Assembly: GCA_031253835.1 (NCBI GenBank)
Contig: JAIRVP010000048.1
Coordinates: 1 to 64,000, forward strand
Source of the DNA: Burkholderia sp.
Lineage (GTDB): Bacteria > Pseudomonadota > Gammaproteobacteria > Burkholderiales > Burkholderiaceae
Direction of reading: 5' to 3'
DNA: 64,000 nt
A model generated the notes under the pieces. The model worked only from the letters and a program-made list of their open reading frames with translations. It did no database searches and was not told the DNA's origin. Each line of letters begins with the position of its first letter. Within the stretch, counting starts at the first letter, position 1. Positions 61,285 through 64,000 of the stretch are shown in pieces. The position numbers and the translations under genes are program-made.

Positions 61285-64000
61285 ATGTCCATCCACGTCG
61301 CGCTGCATCACACCACCCGCTATCGCTACGACCGGCTCGTCAACCTCGGCCCGCAGGTCGTGCGGCTGCGGCCCGCGCCGCATTGCCGGACGCCGATCCT
61401 CGCGTATTCGATGACGGTCGTGCCCGCGCAGCACTTCATCAACTGGCAGCAGGACCCGTTCTCGAACTATCTCGCGCGGCTCGTGTTTCCGGAGCGCACC
61501 GAGCACTTCGAAATCACGATCGATCTCGTCGCCGAGATGTCGGTGTACAACCCGTTCGACTTCTTCCTCGAAGCGAGCGCCGAGCAATACCCGTTCAGCT
61601 ATGACGACGCGCTGAAGACCGAGCTCGCGCCGTATCTCGCGTGCGATCCGCAGACGAGCGCGTCGAAACTGTTCCGCACGTATCTCGACGGCGTCGATCT
61701 CACGCCGGCCGGCACCGTGAACTTCCTCGTCGCGCTGAACCAGCGGCTTCAGCACGACATCGGCTATCTCGTGCGGATGGAGCCCGGCGTGCAGACGCCC
61801 GAGCAGACGCTCGAGCTCGCGTCCGGCTCGTGCCGCGACAGCGCGTGGCTGCTCGTGCAGCTGTGCCGTCATCTCGGCATCGCCGCGCGTTTCGTGTCGG
61901 GCTACCTGATCCAGCTCACGCCCGACGTGAAGTCGCTCGACGGCCCGAGCGGCACGTCGGTCGACTTCACCGACCTGCACGCGTGGTGCGAGGTCTACTT
62001 GCCGGGCGCCGGCTGGATCGGCTTCGACCCGACGTCGGGCCTGCTCGCCGGCGAAGGGCATCTTCCGCTCGCATGCACGCCGCAGCCGACGAGCGCCGCG
62101 CCGGTCGAGGGGCTGATCGACGAGTGCGAGGTGTCGTTCGAGCACGAGATGAGCGTGACGCGCGTGTACGAATCGCCGCGCGTGACGAAGCCGTATACGG
62201 AATCGCAATGGGACGCCGTGCTGGCGCTCGGCACGCAGGTCGACGGCGCGCTGGCGGCCGGCGACGTGCGGCTCACGCAGGGCGGCGAGCCGACCTTCGT
62301 GTCGATCGACGATCGCGACGGCGCCGAGTGGAACACCGATGCGCTCGGCCCGACCAAGCGCGGCTACGCGACCGAACTCGTGCAGCGGCTGCGCGCCGAG
62401 TACGGCGACGGCGGCTTCCTGCACTTCGGGCAGGGCAAGTGGTATCCGGGCGAGCAGCTGCCGCGCTGGGCGCTGTCGATCTTCTGGCGCGCGGACGGCC
62501 AGCCCGTGTGGCACGATCCGTCGCTGTTCGCCGACGAGCGCGAGCCGTCCGCCTATGCGACCGACGACGCGAAGCGTTTCATCGATGCGCTCGCCGCGCG
62601 GCTGAACCTGACCGACGAATTCATCCGGCCCGGCTACGAGGATGTCTGGTACTACCTGTGGCGCGAGCGCCGGCTGCCCGTCAACGTCGATCCGTTCGAC
62701 TCGCGGCTCGACGACGAGCTCGAGCGCGCGCGGCTGCGCAAGGTGTTCGACCAGCAGCTCGACAGCGTCGTCGGCTACGTGCTGCCGGTCAAGCGCACGG
62801 ATGCTGAACCGGGCCTCGACGGGCCGCGCTGGCAGACGGGCCCGTGGTTCTTCCGCGACGAGCGGATGTATCTCGTGCCGGGCGATTCGCCGATGGGCTA
62901 TCGATTGCCGCTGGATTCGCTGCCGTGGGCCGCGAGCGCCGACCATCCGTACCTGGTCGAACGCGATCCGTTCGCGCCGCGCACCGCGCTGCCGGACGCC
63001 GCCGCGATCCGCGCGCGCTACGCGGGCCCGGCCGACGCGCCGCGCTACCTGTCCGGCGTGCATCGCGAAGCGTCCGCGCAGACGGTCATGCAGTGGCGCA
63101 ACGACGGCACGGCCGCGGGCGGGCGAGCCGCCGCGCACGATCCGCAGCGGCGGCCCGAGCGCTTCGAATCGGCCGCGTGGATCACGCGCACCGCGCTGTG
63201 CGTCGAAGTGCGCAACGGCATCCTGTACCTGTTCATGCCGCCGCTCGCCGCGCTCGAGGATTATCTCGACCTGCTCGGCGCGATCGAGCTGACCGCGCAC
63301 GCGCTCGGCGTGAAGCTCGTGCTCGAAGGTTATCCGCCGCCGCGCGATGCACGGCTGAAGCTGCTGCAGGTAACGCCCGATCCCGGCGTGATCGAGGTGA
63401 ACATCCATCCGGCCGCGAGCTTCGACGAGCTCGTCGACCATACCGAATTCCTGTATGACGCCGCGTGGCAGTCGCGGCTATGCAGCGAGAAGTTCATGGT
63501 CGACGGCCGCCACGTCGGCACCGGCGGCGGCAACCACTTCGTGCTCGGCGGCGCGACGCCGGCCGACAGCCCGTTCCTGCGCCGCCCGGACCTGCTCGCG
63601 AGCCTGATCGCGTACTGGCACAACCATCCGTCGCTGTCCTACCTGTTCTCCGGGCTGTTCATCGGGCCCACGAGCCAGGCGCCGCGCGTCGACGAGGCGC
63701 GCAACGACCAGCTCTACGAACTCGACATCGCGTTCGCCGAGATCCAGCGCAACAAGCTGCTGTTCGGGCAGGACATGCCGCCGTGGCTCGTCGACCGCGT
63801 GCTGCGCAACCTGCTGATCGACGTGACGGGCAACACGCACCGCAGCGAGTTCTGCATCGACAAGCTGTATTCGCCCGATTCGTCGACCGGCCGGCTCGGC
63901 CTGCTCGAACTGCGCGCGTTCGAGATGCCGCCGCATGCGCGGATGAGCATCGTGCAGCAACTGCTGCTGCGCGCGCTGGTCGCGCGCTTCTGGGCCGCGC
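61285..64000 (+). CDS. Large transglutaminase-DUF2126 protein (partial)
   Basis: At least 905 residues are encoded before the window ends, with no stop. Residues 1-290 are a transglutaminase module (HVALHHTTRYRYDRLVNLGP start) with a complete triad: C183 (SGSCRDSAWLLVQLCRHLGI), H232 (DLHAWCEVYLP) and D248 (WIGFDPTSG). The rest is DUF2126, with RLTQGGEPTFVSIDDRDGAEW and later TGGGNHFVLGGATPADSPF, followed by RRPDLLASLIAYW. Homologues are usually about 1,100 residues or more, so about 200 are missing here. It is the catalytically complete partner of the Ser-type protein upstream and would cleave or transfer amide-linked groups made by the ATP-grasp enzyme. Confidence 0.9.
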   Translation, partial: MSIHVALHHTTRYRYDRLVNLGPQVVRLRPAPHCRTPILAYSMTVVPAQHFINWQQDPFSNYLARLVFPERTEHFEITIDLVAEMSVYNPFDFFLEASAEQYPFSYDDALKTELAPYLACDPQTSASKLFRTYLDGVDLTPAGTVNFLVALNQRLQHDIGYLVRMEPGVQTPEQTLELASGSCRDSAWLLVQLCRHLGIAARFVSGYLIQLTPDVKSLDGPSGTSVDFTDLHAWCEVYLPGAGWIGFDPTSGLLAGEGHLPLACTPQPTSAAPVEGLIDECEVSFEHEMSVTRVYESPRVTKPYTESQWDAVLALGTQVDGALAAGDVRLTQGGEPTFVSIDDRDGAEWNTDALGPTKRGYATELVQRLRAEYGDGGFLHFGQGKWYPGEQLPRWALSIFWRADGQPVWHDPSLFADEREPSAYATDDAKRFIDALAARLNLTDEFIRPGYEDVWYYLWRERRLPVNVDPFDSRLDDELERARLRKVFDQQLDSVVGYVLPVKRTDAEPGLDGPRWQTGPWFFRDERMYLVPGDSPMGYRLPLDSLPWAASADHPYLVERDPFAPRTALPDAAAIRARYAGPADAPRYLSGVHREASAQTVMQWRNDGTAAGGRAAAHDPQRRPERFESAAWITRTALCVEVRNGILYLFMPPLAALEDYLDLLGAIELTAHALGVKLVLEGYPPPRDARLKLLQVTPDPGVIEVNIHPAASFDELVDHTEFLYDAAWQSRLCSEKFMVDGRHVGTGGGNHFVLGGATPADSPFLRRPDLLASLIAYWHNHPSLSYLFSGLFIGPTSQAPRVDEARNDQLYELDIAFAEIQRNKLLFGQDMPPWLVDRVLRNLLIDVTGNTHRSEFCIDKLYSPDSSTGRLGLLELRAFEMPPHARMSIVQQLLLRALVARFWAA

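Overview
The window is GC-rich bacterial DNA, densely coded, with LysR-type regulators in front of many short metabolic operons. Gene content (arginine transaminase genes, a pga locus, a YfcC-like permease, many LysR genes) and the strong preference for G or C at third codon positions point to Burkholderia, most likely the B. cepacia complex and a secondary chromosome. That placement is an inference from content, not from a marker gene. I see no rRNA, tRNA, CRISPR array, insertion sequence or phage gene.

1-9 kb: the end of etfA, a MarC-family membrane protein, then an arginine transaminase (ATA) catabolic locus. It holds a 2-ketoarginine decarboxylase (aruI-like), a TetR-type regulator and, divergently, a polar amino acid ABC importer (ATPase, binding protein, two permeases), an arginine:pyruvate transaminase (aruH-like) and an M14 deacylase. 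A perfect inverted repeat sits on a good sigma-70 promoter for the importer operon. 9.4-14.4 kb: a compact five-gene, non-canonical chemosensory module: a membrane CheA-like kinase without a CheW-like domain, a minimal receptor-like protein, a CheX-like protein, a degenerate receiver fused to CheX, and a CheY. Both CheX-type proteins end in the same GELELF peptide.

14.5-31 kb: metabolic and transport genes, including a DMT transporter, LysR/MFS pair, a crotonase lacking its catalytic glutamates, alanine racemase, a MAPEG protein, a fused CydDC-like ABC exporter, and a cluster of C45 hydrolase, class III aminotransferase and carboxymuconolactone decarboxylase. 31-43 kb: a YfcC permease/M20 amidohydrolase operon with divergent LysR, ahpC-ahpF with a likely OxyR site, a VapBC-type toxin-antitoxin pair with a 24-bp palindromic operator, and a thiazoline-carboxylate-to-cysteine (atcB/atcC-like) cluster with its binding protein and LysR gene. 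42-44 kb: a c-type cytochrome and a DUF3626 protein.

44-55.5 kb: an eight-gene minus-strand operon for poly-N-acetylglucosamine, pgaABCD followed by glmS, with two unknown genes in front and one unknown secreted protein behind. Its roughly 650-bp upstream region is AT-rich and carries several perfect palindromes, one with the exact core of the E. coli PurR box. 56-64 kb: a LysR gene, then a 600-bp leader region with two mutually exclusive hairpins (one ending in a T tract), then the circularly permuted ATP-grasp / alpha-E / transglutaminase / transglutaminase-DUF2126 operon, which runs off the window. One of its transglutaminases has Ser where the catalytic Cys is expected. The strongest candidates for an undescribed system are the five-gene chemosensory module and the ATP-grasp/transglutaminase operon with its leader.
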